Positions 8,778 through 18,766 of a stretch of 64,000 nt of DNA are shown piece by piece. The stretch is from an uncultured Clostridia bacterium (GTDB lineage: Bacteria; Bacillota; Clostridia; Oscillospirales; CAG-272): the NCBI GenBank assembly GCA_947630625.1, contig CANRIL010000001.1, positions 111,355 to 175,354 of the forward strand. The letters run 5' to 3'. A program made the position numbers and the translations under genes. Within the stretch, counting starts at the first letter, position 1. The number at the start of each line of letters is the position of its first letter. The notes beneath the pieces are model-generated. The model worked only from the letters and a program-made list of their open reading frames with translations. It was not told where the DNA came from and did not search any database.

Positions 8778-9449
8778 ATGTACAGAGTTTTCGTTATAGA
8801 GGATGACCGCGGGATCGCCGAATCGATCAAAATGCAGCTCACGATCTGGGGGCTGGAAGTGATTGTTGCGGACGACTTTTTCAATATAATGGCGGAGTTC
8901 GCGTCCGCCGACCCGCAGCTTGTGCTGCTCGACATCGCGCTCCCTTATTTTAACGGATACTACTGGTGCTCGGAGATCCGCCGCGTCTCAAAGGTGCCGA
9001 TCATATTCATTTCGTCCGCGTCCGACAGCATGAACATCGTCATGGCGATGAATATGGGCGCCGACGATTTCATTGCGAAGCCGTTTGACGGCAGCGTCCT
9101 GACGGCGAAGGTTCAGGCGCTTCTGCGCCGCGCTTACGACTTCGGCGCGAACGCGACGATAATTGAGCACCGCGGCGCGCTGCTCAACACGTCCGACTGC
9201 ACGCTGACGTATAACGGGGAGCGTGTCGAGCTGTCGAAGAACGAATACAGGATACTTTCAACTCTGCTTGAATCAAAGGGACGTGTCGTCAGCCGCGAAC
9301 GTCTGATGGAGCGGCTTTGGGAGACTGACTCGTTCGTGGACGACAACACTCTGACCGTCAATATTAACCGTCTCCGCCGCAAGCTGTCGGAGGTCGGGCT
9401 GAACGACTTCATTGTGACGAAGGTCGGCGTCGGCTATATTATAGAATAA
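8778..9449 (+). CDS. OmpR/PhoB-family response regulator (BceR-like)
   Basis: receiver domain (EDD, LLDIALPYFNG, DDFIAKPF) plus winged-helix C-terminus. Confidence 0.92.
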   Translation: MYRVFVIEDDRGIAESIKMQLTIWGLEVIVADDFFNIMAEFASADPQLVLLDIALPYFNGYYWCSEIRRVSKVPIIFISSASDSMNIVMAMNMGADDFIAKPFDGSVLTAKVQALLRRAYDFGANATIIEHRGALLNTSDCTLTYNGERVELSKNEYRILSTLLESKGRVVSRERLMERLWETDSFVDDNTLTVNINRLRRKLSEVGLNDFIVTKVGVGYIIE

Positions 9450-9465
9450 CGGAGGCGGACGGACG

Positions 9466-10461
9466 ATGAATTTCTTTCGCTATCTGAAGGACAGGCGCGG
9501 CGTCCTCCTTCTGCTTTTGTCATTTGCCGTGATATTTGCTGTCGTGTTCATCTTTTATTCTCTGCCGTTCGCCGCGGTCGTTTATCCGGTGCTGCTGTGC
9601 GCGCTGATAGGGATCATATATCTCGGCGTCGATTATTACCGCGCAAGCCGAAAACACATGGAGCTTTTGCGCGCGGCGGAGGACATTGACTGTATCGTCT
9701 CGATGCTCCCCGCCCAAAGGACGGTGACGGATGAAGACTATCGACGGCTTTTAGACCTTGTTTCAGAGGCGAACGCCTCTATCGTTTCGGGCGTTGAGGC
9801 AAAATACGACGACATGATCGAATATTACACGGTCTGGGCGCATGAAATCAAGACGCCTATAGCCTCGATGCGCCTTATCCTCGAGGAGGAGGACAGCGAA
9901 CGCTCGCGCAGGCTCTCGGAGGAGCTTCAGCGGATTGAGCAATATGTCGAGATGGTGATGACGTTTCTGCGCCTCGATTCGGATTCGACAGATTATGTCT
10001 TCCGCGAATGCGCGCTTGACGATATAATAAGATCGTCCGTCAGAAAGTACAGGACGCAGTTCATCCGTCGGCGGCTCGGTATCGCATATGAGCCGACTTC
10101 GGCAAGGATCGTTACTGATGAAAAGTGGCTCTCGTTCGTAATCGAACAGCTTATTTCAAACGCGATCAAGTATACGCGCGAGGGCGGCGTCACCGTGAGC
10201 GTGAAGGACGATGACGACGCGGCGACGATTTCAGTCACCGACACGGGCATAGGCATTTCGCCGGACGATCTGCCGCGCGTATTCGAGCGCGGATATACAG
10301 GGCTCAACGGCAGGGCTGACAAAAAGGCGAGCGGACTAGGGCTTTACCTCTGCCGCAGGATATGCAATCGCTTCGGGTATGAAATATCAGCCGTCTCTCG
10401 CAGGGGAGAGGGAACGACAGTTTCTGTCAGAATGCCGAAGGAGCACGTCGCGGCTGAATAG
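9466..10461 (+). CDS. sensor histidine kinase (BceS-like, intramembrane-sensing)
   Basis: two N-terminal TM helices with almost no extracytoplasmic loop; WAHEIKTPIASMRL H-box; DTGIGISPDDLPRVFERGYTG ATPase motifs. Confidence 0.9.
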   Translation: MNFFRYLKDRRGVLLLLLSFAVIFAVVFIFYSLPFAAVVYPVLLCALIGIIYLGVDYYRASRKHMELLRAAEDIDCIVSMLPAQRTVTDEDYRRLLDLVSEANASIVSGVEAKYDDMIEYYTVWAHEIKTPIASMRLILEEEDSERSRRLSEELQRIEQYVEMVMTFLRLDSDSTDYVFRECALDDIIRSSVRKYRTQFIRRRLGIAYEPTSARIVTDEKWLSFVIEQLISNAIKYTREGGVTVSVKDDDDAATISVTDTGIGISPDDLPRVFERGYTGLNGRADKKASGLGLYLCRRICNRFGYEISAVSRRGEGTTVSVRMPKEHVAAE

Positions 10462-10463
10462 CG

Positions 10464-10481
10464 GTCTTACAAAAGTGTAAG
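10464..10481. promoter_or_regulatory. candidate response-regulator operator
   Basis: perfect inverted repeat TCTTACA-AAAG-TGTAAGA (half sites TCTTAC/GTAAGA) upstream of the bceA-like gene. Confidence 0.4.
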
Positions 10482-10585
10482 ATACGAAGGGGGAAATGTA
10501 AGCCGAAAAGATGGCGGCTCGTCCCCCTTCTTTGATATAATCATGAACAGAAATTCGAAAAACGTTTTCGGGAGGAATTTTTGTT

Positions 10586-11350
10586 ATGAGTATGCTTGAG
10601 GTCACACACCTTAAGAAAACGTATACAACTCGCTTCGGCGGCGATAAAGTGGAGGCTCTGCGCGATGTAAATTTCACCGTTGAGAGCGGGGAATATGTCG
10701 CGATCATGGGCGAGTCGGGAAGCGGTAAAACGACGCTTCTGAACATTCTTGCGGCGCTCGACAAGCCGACAGGCGGCAAAGTCGTTTTAAACGGGATAGA
10801 CTTATCGACGGTAAAAGAGTCGGCAATGGCGGCGTTCCGGCGCGACAACTTGGGATTTGTGTTTCAGGAATTCAACCTTCTTGACACGTTTTCGATCGAA
10901 GATAACATTTATCTGCCGCTCGTCCTTTCGGGAAAATCTCACGCGGACATGAAGCGCAGGCTCGTCACTATCGCAGAGCAGCTTGGGATCACCGACATAC
11001 TTAAAAAATACCCTTACGAGGTTTCGGGCGGACAGAAACAGCGCGCGGCGACGGCGCGCGCGTTGATCACTTACCCGCAGATAATTCTCGCGGACGAACC
11101 GACCGGCGCGCTTGATTCGAAAGCTACGGACGAGCTTTTGAATCTCTTCTCCGACGTAAACAAGTCCGGACAGACGATCTTGATGGTAACGCATTCCGTC
11201 AAGGCGGCGAGCCGCGCCGGACGCGTGCTGTTTATCCGCGACGGCGAGGTCTTCCATCAGATCTACAGAGGCGAGCAGACGAGCGAGGAGCTTTTCGCCA
11301 AAATATCTGATACGCTTACAATACTTGCCGGAGGCGGTGAAATAAAATGA
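10586..11350 (+). CDS. ABC transporter ATP-binding protein (BceA-like)
   Basis: GESGSGKTTLLNILAALDKPTGG Walker A, VSGGQKQRAATARAL signature, ILADEPTGALDS. Confidence 0.93.
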   Translation: MSMLEVTHLKKTYTTRFGGDKVEALRDVNFTVESGEYVAIMGESGSGKTTLLNILAALDKPTGGKVVLNGIDLSTVKESAMAAFRRDNLGFVFQEFNLLDTFSIEDNIYLPLVLSGKSHADMKRRLVTIAEQLGITDILKKYPYEVSGGQKQRAATARALITYPQIILADEPTGALDSKATDELLNLFSDVNKSGQTILMVTHSVKAASRAGRVLFIRDGEVFHQIYRGEQTSEELFAKISDTLTILAGGGEIK

Positions 11351-13389
11351 GCGTATCTATGTACCCAAAACTCGCCTTCCGCGGTATATGGAAAAACAAG
11401 AAGCTTTATATTCCGTATATCCTGACAGCCGTCGGCATGGTCGCGATGTACTATATCGTCACGTCCGTCTCATATTCGGACGGGATCAGAAATATAAGCG
11501 GCGGGGACACGATAGTTGAGATATTGTCGTTCGGTTCCGTCATCATGGCGATTTTCGCGGCGATATTCCTCTTTTATTCAAGCTCGTTTCTGATGCGGCG
11601 CCGCCAGCGCGAATTCGGACTTTACAATATCCTCGGCATGGGCAAGCGGCACATCGGCATGATAATGCTGATCGAAACAGCGTTCACTGCGGCGATCTCG
11701 CTTGTGTTCGGGTTTATTTTCGGCATAGCGTTTTCAAAGCTGGCGGAGGCGGGGATACATTATATAATGAAAACGGAGGTCGGATACGAGCTCACGGTGT
11801 CGTTTGAGGCGATCCTTTCGGCTATCCCGATTTTCGCCCTCATATTTGCCGTCATCTTAGTTTTCACGCTCCTTCGCGTGCGCATGTCAAATCCGATAGC
11901 GCTTCTTCACAGCGAAAACGCCGGAGAGCGTCCGCCGAAGGGAAACCCGCTTATCGCGATCATCGGCGTCATACTTATCGGCGCAGCGTATTATATCGCG
12001 CTGACGACGGAGAATCCGATATTAGCGCTGGCGCTCTTCTTTGCCGCTGTCGTTATGGTCATCGTCGGGACGTACGCGCTCTTTATCTCAGGCTCAGTCG
12101 TGATGTGCCGGCTGCTCAAGCGGAACAAAAAATATTATTATAAGCCCGAAAATTTCATATCCGTTTCGTCGATGTCCTTCCGCATGAAGCGCAACGGCGC
12201 GGGGCTTGCCTCGATCTGCATTCTTCTGACGATGGTCCTCGTGATGCTCACGGCAACGTTTTCGCTTTATTCGAGCGAGGAAGACATAATAAGGTCGTCT
12301 TATCCGCGCGCGCTGATGTGTGAGTCCGCCTTCTGGACGTTTGAAGAATTTGAAAACGACAAAACGGCGGAATCGTTCCGCAAGGCGGCATTTGCAGCGC
12401 TTGAAAATGCCGGATGCGAGCCCGAAAACGAATATTTCTTCCGCATGGCGTATATGATCTCGACAATGATCGACGGCGAATTTTATTCATTTAACGACGT
12501 TGAAGCCGGCGTAGATATTGAGGATTATTACCAGGCAAATGGAACATACAACTTATATATGATGCCCGTTCGCGACTATAACGACATGTACGGAACAGAC
12601 TATAAGCTCGCCGACGACGAGGCGCTCATTTATTCTGTTTATTCGATGGGCACCGAATATAAGGACGACGTGGTAAAGATCGGACACATTGGCGAATATA
12701 AAGTCGTCGGCCACGTAGATGAAATGCTTGACTGCGACAGGATAACGATAAGCGCTTTTCCGACGCTTATTGTGATAATGAATAACGTCGGGAAAAATTT
12801 CGAACCGCTGAGCGGCTTTGCTACGAGGTATTATTATTACGGCTACGACGTTGCCGAGGGAACAGAGAGGGCGGCTCAGGAGGCGATATACAATATCGAA
12901 TTGACAAAGGACGGAAATGAAAATTTCCCCGGACTGTCAACGCTTTCAACCTCATCAAGAGAACGCGACCGGATAGATTTCTTTTCGATGTACGGCGGAA
13001 TATTCTTTCTCGGTGTGATGCTTTCGATCATGTTCATGCTCGCGGCTGTGCTTATCATCTACTATAAGCAGATCTCCGAAGGATACGAGGATTCCGGCAG
13101 ATTTGAAATAATGCAGAAGGTCGGGCTGACAAAAAAGGACATCAGGCGAAGTATAGACGCGCAGATGAGGACGGTGTTCGTGCTGCCTATCGCGGCGGCG
13201 GCGCTCCATCTCGCCTTCGCGTTCCCGATGCTCAAGCGAATGCTTTTGATGTTCAATTTTAAAAACTGTCCGCTGCTCCTTTTGACGGCGGCGATGTGCG
13301 TGCTGATATTCGCGGCGATATACCTCATCGTATATAAACTGACCGCGGGCGCGTATTACCGCATCGTCAGCGGCGGCGAAAGAGAATAA
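11347..13389 (+). CDS. FtsX/BceB-like ABC transporter permease
   Basis: 680-aa polytopic protein overlapping the ATPase stop (ATGA); large extracytoplasmic domain between TM segments. Confidence 0.9.
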   Translation: MSVSMYPKLAFRGIWKNKKLYIPYILTAVGMVAMYYIVTSVSYSDGIRNISGGDTIVEILSFGSVIMAIFAAIFLFYSSSFLMRRRQREFGLYNILGMGKRHIGMIMLIETAFTAAISLVFGFIFGIAFSKLAEAGIHYIMKTEVGYELTVSFEAILSAIPIFALIFAVILVFTLLRVRMSNPIALLHSENAGERPPKGNPLIAIIGVILIGAAYYIALTTENPILALALFFAAVVMVIVGTYALFISGSVVMCRLLKRNKKYYYKPENFISVSSMSFRMKRNGAGLASICILLTMVLVMLTATFSLYSSEEDIIRSSYPRALMCESAFWTFEEFENDKTAESFRKAAFAALENAGCEPENEYFFRMAYMISTMIDGEFYSFNDVEAGVDIEDYYQANGTYNLYMMPVRDYNDMYGTDYKLADDEALIYSVYSMGTEYKDDVVKIGHIGEYKVVGHVDEMLDCDRITISAFPTLIVIMNNVGKNFEPLSGFATRYYYYGYDVAEGTERAAQEAIYNIELTKDGNENFPGLSTLSTSSRERDRIDFFSMYGGIFFLGVMLSIMFMLAAVLIIYYKQISEGYEDSGRFEIMQKVGLTKKDIRRSIDAQMRTVFVLPIAAAALHLAFAFPMLKRMLLMFNFKNCPLLLLTAAMCVLIFAAIYLIVYKLTAGAYYRIVSGGERE

Positions 13390-13410
13390 ATTTAATATAA
13401 TATCGTTTGT

Positions 13411-13515
13411 CTCGGCGGGACATGCCGGGGCGGAGCCCCACGGAGAGCGAAACATTGCAATTTCCCCGCACACACCTCCCGTGGCGACACCTCCGCCCCG
13501 CCATGTCCCGCCGAG
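13411..13515. repeat. long inverted repeat (25-bp arms, one mismatch)
   Basis: CTCGGCGGGACATGCCGGGGCGGAG (13411-13435) versus CTCCGCCCCGCCATGTCCCGCCGAG (13491-13515). Confidence 0.85.
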
Positions 13516-13519
13516 CCGC

Positions 13520-13549
13520 AAAAACGCCGAAATTTCCGGCGTTTTTTTA
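13520..13549 (+). terminator. Rho-independent terminator
   Basis: aaaaaCGCCG-aaatttc-CGGCGttttttt. Confidence 0.8.
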
Positions 13550-13629
13550 TTTTCCGCGAAAGATTGGCGTCAAAAACGCGAGTATTATAATAGGCGCGCA
13601 TATCGGGGGCGCCGCTGGGAGGTGGAGAA

Positions 13630-14820
13630 ATGAAAAGGATGACAGCGCTGTTTCTTGCAGCATTAATATTGACTTTTTGCGGATGCTCAGATGGAATGCA
13701 CGGGGCGGCGGAAGAGAAGCTGATCGAGTCAAATAAATCAGCCGTCATATGCGGAGATATGCTTTATTATAACAAGAGGGCAGCTTCTGGCAGAGGCAAA
13801 TGGTCGGGCTATTTGCAGCCGATAAGTTTTCTATATCAGGATTTATCTAATATTCGCGAGCGCGGGCTGCCCGTGTTCGGAGACGAGCTGACGGATATGA
13901 GCGAGAATCCGTTCCGAACGCTTGACAGCTTTAATATGCTGATCGACCCGACGGCGACGGCTGAAAACGGCGGGGAAGCGGTCATAATTTTCGAGCAAAG
14001 TTGCGGATTTGTCGGGGACGACCCGGATCATCCGAACAGGGCGATCGAGCTCACGCGGCTCGTGTCGTACAACACGCGCACGGGCAGATTCAAGATCATC
14101 TGTGACGGGATAGTCGGCAGCTTTATTTCGTTCTGTCTTTACGGCGAAACTCTCATATATGAAACGCTCGATCCCGATCTCGGCGCGACATTTTATTCGG
14201 TCGGAAGACAGGGCGGAAAGAGCGTATCGCTCGGAACGGTCGACAGCCCGGAGACTTTGTTTTTGTCGGTATACGGCGGCAAGATATATTATGCCGTGCC
14301 CGAAAGCGGCGGCGTTTCGATATATACGTGCGATATAAAGTCGGCGGAGCATGAACGCATTGACACCGTTCCGGTCATGTTTCCCGCCCGCTTCCTCGCT
14401 TTTATAGACGGTGCGATTTATTATGGCGCCGCGCCGAGCGATCATGACGACTACGGTATAACATATGACATCGTTAAGCGCGATGTCGGCGGGGCGAACG
14501 AGCAGACACTTCTTCGCGGTGTAGAATCGGCAATTTGCTGCGGCGGGGAAATATTATATGTGCCACACGGCGATTCTGTGTCCGGGGATGAAAACATGAC
14601 GATATCATATTACAAATACGATATCGAGAGCGGCGAGAGCGCGATGCTTTTCACATATACGCTTGAAGACGCGGAAGCGCGTATTTTTTCGGTAACTGCA
14701 TTTTCGGATAAGTATATTTTCTGTGTAGAGAGAGATATCGTAGGTGGGTCGGCAGGCAGACAGATGTGTTTTGACAGGCGGACAGGGGAGATTTTATATA
14801 TCCCGACGGAAGAAATCTAA
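13630..14820 (+). CDS. putative lipoprotein, possible beta-propeller-like repeats
   Basis: signal peptide with lipobox-like LTFCGCSDG; RBS gaggtggag. Confidence 0.7.
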   Translation: MKRMTALFLAALILTFCGCSDGMHGAAEEKLIESNKSAVICGDMLYYNKRAASGRGKWSGYLQPISFLYQDLSNIRERGLPVFGDELTDMSENPFRTLDSFNMLIDPTATAENGGEAVIIFEQSCGFVGDDPDHPNRAIELTRLVSYNTRTGRFKIICDGIVGSFISFCLYGETLIYETLDPDLGATFYSVGRQGGKSVSLGTVDSPETLFLSVYGGKIYYAVPESGGVSIYTCDIKSAEHERIDTVPVMFPARFLAFIDGAIYYGAAPSDHDDYGITYDIVKRDVGGANEQTLLRGVESAICCGGEILYVPHGDSVSGDENMTISYYKYDIESGESAMLFTYTLEDAEARIFSVTAFSDKYIFCVERDIVGGSAGRQMCFDRRTGEILYIPTEEI

Positions 14821-14834
14821 AATGGGAGGACGAT

Positions 14835-17177
14835 GTGTTTACAAAAATTTTGCGCCTTATACCGTATGAGCTAAATAAGGCTGTATCCGCGCCGTTTATC
14901 AGGCTGACGGCAATTCTTCTTTTGGCAGTAAATATCGTTATGTGCGCATATTATTATGAAAGCTCATATTCAAAATCGGAGAAGATGTACGAGGACGCCG
15001 TATATCAGCTGTATGTTGACGACTCGGATGAGTTCTATTCGGAATATGACCGCATTAAAAAAGAATATGCGGAGCTTGATTATTTTGTAGACAAGGAGCC
15101 GTCGAAATTTTACGGCGGAGGGAAATACTACGACATATCGCTTTTCGACAGCGTTTACAGCATAATCACCGCGGATGAGTCTTACCATGAGCGCATGAAA
15201 AGTATAGTCAGGACGGCTGAGGACATACGCGACAGCTATAAAGAGATGGGGAAAACGGACAGCTTCATATATAGGTATGAAAGCGCCGAGGCAAAGCTGT
15301 ACGCGGATCTCGACCGAAGTGTTAAGCTGAGCGGCAGCCAGGTCGAAGGCTGGCGGGAATATTTTGAATACAGGGCGGAGTTCTTTCCCGCGATGATACT
15401 TGTCGCCGTTATATGCGTATATATCGCGACGGAGGACAGGTCGAACGGATTTCATTTTATTTCGATGATATGCAAAAACGGGCGGACGCCTGATGTCGCG
15501 GCAAAATTCGGTTCCGCTATGATACTGTCGGCTGCCGTGACAGTGATCTTCACGTTTTCGTCGTTTGTAACGGTCGGATTTTTTGCAGGCGGGTATTCCG
15601 ATTTTACGGAGGCGGTTCAGGCGGTGTATGCTCAGACGGGCGTCATGCCGTTTGAGCTTTTCCCGTTGAAAATAAATATGCTCGGCGCTGCCGCGAGTGG
15701 GCTGATTTTAAAGATCGCGTCGTCGTTAATATTCTGCGCCGTCGTGTTTCTGCTTTCGTCGGTTATCAAAAACAGCGCCATAAGCCTCGGCGCGGGCGCG
15801 CTCGTTGTCGTCGGATGCTATTTCGGCTTTGAGCTGACGGAACCAGTGTTTTCAGGTCAGTGGAGGTATCTTGACATCTGGTCGGTATATGATCTCAGCA
15901 CGTTCGCCGGACATTACCGCGCGGTGGATTTACTCGGGCAGAGCGTAAATATCGCATATATATTGGCAATAATCGCGGTTTTAGCGGCGACAGCGGCGCT
16001 TATTGTTTCCTGCGCGGTTTGCTCGGTGAAGGTCGTGCGGATGAGGCAGCGTCGGAAAAACGTCTTTTCCCGCGTTAAAGCTATATTATCAGGGAAAAGA
16101 AAGCCGCGCGGATGCACGTCGTTGATGTTTTACGAGTTTTATAAGCAAAAACCGCTCATTTTGCTGCTCGGCGCGGTCGTGGTCATAAAGCTGTTCGTTT
16201 CAGCCGGATACTATTCGCCCGAATATACGCGATATGACGACGTGCTCCGTGAGTATATTTATAAGATAGGCGGCGAATATACAAAGGAAAAAGCGCAGTT
16301 CATAAAGGATGAGTACGAAGAATGTCTTGAAAGCGTAGACATGTTTGACACGGTCGAAAAAGATTATTGGCAAGGGCTGATATCAGACGAATATTTCAGC
16401 AGGCTCTACGAGCAGTACAAGGAATCGTCCTCAAAACTACCGGTGCTCGAAGACCTGTCTGAACGCTCGGACTATCTCGATAATTTATACAGTTTGCGTG
16501 GGATTCGCGGATCGTATCTATATGACAGCGGGTATTATATGTTAGTGTCACAAGGAACGGATTTTATCGCGATCGTCTTTATCGTTGTTTTTTGTTGCCG
16601 GTCATACATTTGCGAGCTGTCGCCATCCGGCGGAGGGGTGACTTTGATTTCAGGGGCGACGGAGAGGGGAAGAGCGTATCTGTTCCGCATTAAACTGTTG
16701 TCATGTACGCTCACGGCGCTTCTTATAAAAATTTTATCTATGATCATTGACGTGTGTTTGTTTGCCCGCTCATACGAGCTTCCCAAAGATTTATCCGCTC
16801 GGCTTCTGAGTATGCCGAGATACGGAAATACGGCGGTGAATTTTACGGTCGGCGGATACCTTGTGTTCTGCGCTGTTTTAAGTTTGATCGGCACTGCAAT
16901 GATCGCGGCGATTTGCCTTTGCCTGACGGTGTGGCTCCGGCGGGCGCTGCTCGTGTATTCCGTTTCCGCGGCAGCTGTATTTATTCCGTATTTTATTATC
17001 AGATCGGGAGTCACGGCCGCCGGATATATCGACGTTGCAGTTTTAAGCGACTTTGACAGGCTGTATATTATGTCGCCGCCTTTCTGGTGGGCGATATTCT
17101 TCCCGGCGGCAGCGCTTTTGACCGTTTTGACCGTGATACTGACAGACCGGCGTGTCGCACGCACGGTGATAAAATAG
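14835..17177 (+). CDS. ABC-2-type permease, internally duplicated (about 2 x 390 aa)
   Basis: 780-aa polytopic ORF; both halves begin with a cytosolic segment, one TM and a charged Y/E/D-rich extracytoplasmic loop. Confidence 0.75.
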   Translation: MFTKILRLIPYELNKAVSAPFIRLTAILLLAVNIVMCAYYYESSYSKSEKMYEDAVYQLYVDDSDEFYSEYDRIKKEYAELDYFVDKEPSKFYGGGKYYDISLFDSVYSIITADESYHERMKSIVRTAEDIRDSYKEMGKTDSFIYRYESAEAKLYADLDRSVKLSGSQVEGWREYFEYRAEFFPAMILVAVICVYIATEDRSNGFHFISMICKNGRTPDVAAKFGSAMILSAAVTVIFTFSSFVTVGFFAGGYSDFTEAVQAVYAQTGVMPFELFPLKINMLGAAASGLILKIASSLIFCAVVFLLSSVIKNSAISLGAGALVVVGCYFGFELTEPVFSGQWRYLDIWSVYDLSTFAGHYRAVDLLGQSVNIAYILAIIAVLAATAALIVSCAVCSVKVVRMRQRRKNVFSRVKAILSGKRKPRGCTSLMFYEFYKQKPLILLLGAVVVIKLFVSAGYYSPEYTRYDDVLREYIYKIGGEYTKEKAQFIKDEYEECLESVDMFDTVEKDYWQGLISDEYFSRLYEQYKESSSKLPVLEDLSERSDYLDNLYSLRGIRGSYLYDSGYYMLVSQGTDFIAIVFIVVFCCRSYICELSPSGGGVTLISGATERGRAYLFRIKLLSCTLTALLIKILSMIIDVCLFARSYELPKDLSARLLSMPRYGNTAVNFTVGGYLVFCAVLSLIGTAMIAAICLCLTVWLRRALLVYSVSAAAVFIPYFIIRSGVTAAGYIDVAVLSDFDRLYIMSPPFWWAIFFPAAALLTVLTVILTDRRVARTVIK

Positions 17178-17269
17178 CGTTGATCTGGCGGATCGAACGT
17201 GTGGGGGTAATATTTTGTGTTCTCACGCAGATCCACGCGGCGCTTCATATTAAAAAAGAGGAGATCATC

Positions 17270-18187
17270 ATGAAACTTTCAATTAACGGCATCTCAAAGA
17301 GTTACGGCAAAAAGTGCGCACTTGCATGTTTTAATGCCGAATTTGAGCCGGGGATATATGCGCTTCTCGGACCGAACGGGAGCGGCAAATCGACGCTTAT
17401 GAACATTATCGTCGGAAATCTGAGTGCGGATTCCGGAAACATAACGTTCGAATGCGACGGTGAGACGGAAGATACTCTTAAAATGGGCGCAGTATTCCGC
17501 AAAAAACTCGGATTTATGCCCCAATATCCCGGCATGTATCCGAATTTTACGGTGGGGCGGTTCATGTGGTATATGGCGGCGCTTAAAAACATAGGCGCGG
17601 AGCTTGGCAGAAAAGAACGGCGCGAATATATTTCTTCTGAGGTGAGTCGGCTGCTCAGTGCCGTTGAGCTTGACGATGCTGACGTATACGGCAGGAAGAT
17701 CGGCGCGCTGTCCGGCGGGATGAAGCAGCGGCTCGCGCTTGCCCAGGCGATGCTCGGCGACCCGTCCGTCATAATACTCGACGAACCGACTGCCGGGCTC
17801 GACCCGAAACAGCGCATATCGATCAGAAATTATATCTCAAAAATTGCATTTGATAAGATCGTAATTATCGCCACACACGTTGTCTCAGACATAGAATATA
17901 TCGCGAAAGACGTTATTATGCTCAAAAAAGGCTTGATCATCGACAGCGGTACGCCGCGAGAGCTGACTTCAAAAATTGAAGGGAAGGTCTGGCAGATCGA
18001 CGTACATGAAAGCGAAGTTGAAAAGGTCGGAGAAGAATGCAGTGTTACAGGCATAAGCAAAGATGAATCTGACATAGCGCGGCTGCGCGTTATATCGGAG
18101 ACGCCGCCGACGTGTGACTCGATAAACGTTTTGCCGACGCTTGAAGATTATTACCTTTACGTTTTCGGTGACGATATTCAGCGGTAA
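17270..18187 (+). CDS. ABC transporter ATP-binding protein
   Basis: LLGPNGSGKSTLMNIIVG, LSGGMKQRLALAQAML, ILDEPTAGLDP; ATG 17270 with gagg RBS, track ORF start 17087 is over-extended. Confidence 0.92.
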   Translation: MKLSINGISKSYGKKCALACFNAEFEPGIYALLGPNGSGKSTLMNIIVGNLSADSGNITFECDGETEDTLKMGAVFRKKLGFMPQYPGMYPNFTVGRFMWYMAALKNIGAELGRKERREYISSEVSRLLSAVELDDADVYGRKIGALSGGMKQRLALAQAMLGDPSVIILDEPTAGLDPKQRISIRNYISKIAFDKIVIIATHVVSDIEYIAKDVIMLKKGLIIDSGTPRELTSKIEGKVWQIDVHESEVEKVGEECSVTGISKDESDIARLRVISETPPTCDSINVLPTLEDYYLYVFGDDIQR

Positions 18188-18312
18188 TCAACATCCGCAA
18201 AAATAAATACACAAAAAAACACGCGCTGCGACGGCTCGTGCTTTTTTGTATTAATTCCCTATAAATGGACAATAGAAATCGGATAAATGTACCTAAAATT
18301 TACAAAAAAATA

Positions 18313-18341
18313 TTGACAACATTTTTAGACGCGCGTATAAT
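18313..18341 (+). promoter_or_regulatory. sigma-A promoter of blaI-like gene
   Basis: TTGACA 18313-18318, 17-bp spacer, TATAAT 18336-18341. Confidence 0.8.
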
Positions 18342-18351
18342 ATATACATGC

Positions 18352-18375
18352 CTAAAATAAAGTAAGTGATTTTAG
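18352..18375. promoter_or_regulatory. candidate autoregulatory operator of BlaI-like repressor
   Basis: perfect inverted repeat CTAAAAT-aaagtaagtg-ATTTTAG between the -10 box and the start codon. Confidence 0.45.
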
Positions 18376-18385
18376 AGGAATGTCT

Positions 18386-18766
18386 ATGGAACTTGATGTC
18401 TATAAAAAATTGCCGGATGCCGAATTTGACGTAATGTGCGCGATCTGGAGCGTACCCGCACCGACGACGACGCCTGTTCTTATGCGAGTTGTCGGCAATG
18501 AAAAGGGCTGGCGCGCGCCGACGCTCATTTCATTTCTCGTCAGACTTGAAGACCGCGGGTTTATCCGTTCCGAGAAAAACGGAAAGGAGCGCCAGTATTA
18601 TCCGATGGTCGACAAAAAATCATATATGACTGAATTCACGAGGCGTTTCCTCAATCAGTATCACGGCGGTTCGCTCAAATCATTCCTTGATACGCTCGCG
18701 GGTGACGGCAATCTCAATTCCACCCAGTTTGACGAGCTGCTCGGCTGGCTCCAGTCAAGAGCATAA
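18386..18766 (+). CDS. BlaI/MecI/CopY-family transcriptional regulator
   Basis: LPDAEFDVMCAIW...TLISFLVRLEDRGFIRSEKNGKERQYYPMV typical BlaI/MecI winged helix. Confidence 0.88.
   Translation: MELDVYKKLPDAEFDVMCAIWSVPAPTTTPVLMRVVGNEKGWRAPTLISFLVRLEDRGFIRSEKNGKERQYYPMVDKKSYMTEFTRRFLNQYHGGSLKSFLDTLAGDGNLNSTQFDELLGWLQSRA

Noticed and set aside
13407-13748. ORFs 13407..13736 (+) and 13392..13748 (-)
   Set aside because: Cover the long inverted repeat and terminator; P/R-rich translation without coding character
17087-17269. N-terminal extension of the ABC ATPase ORF
   Set aside because: Overlaps the permease 3' end; the ATG at 17270 has a good RBS and begins the ABC domain
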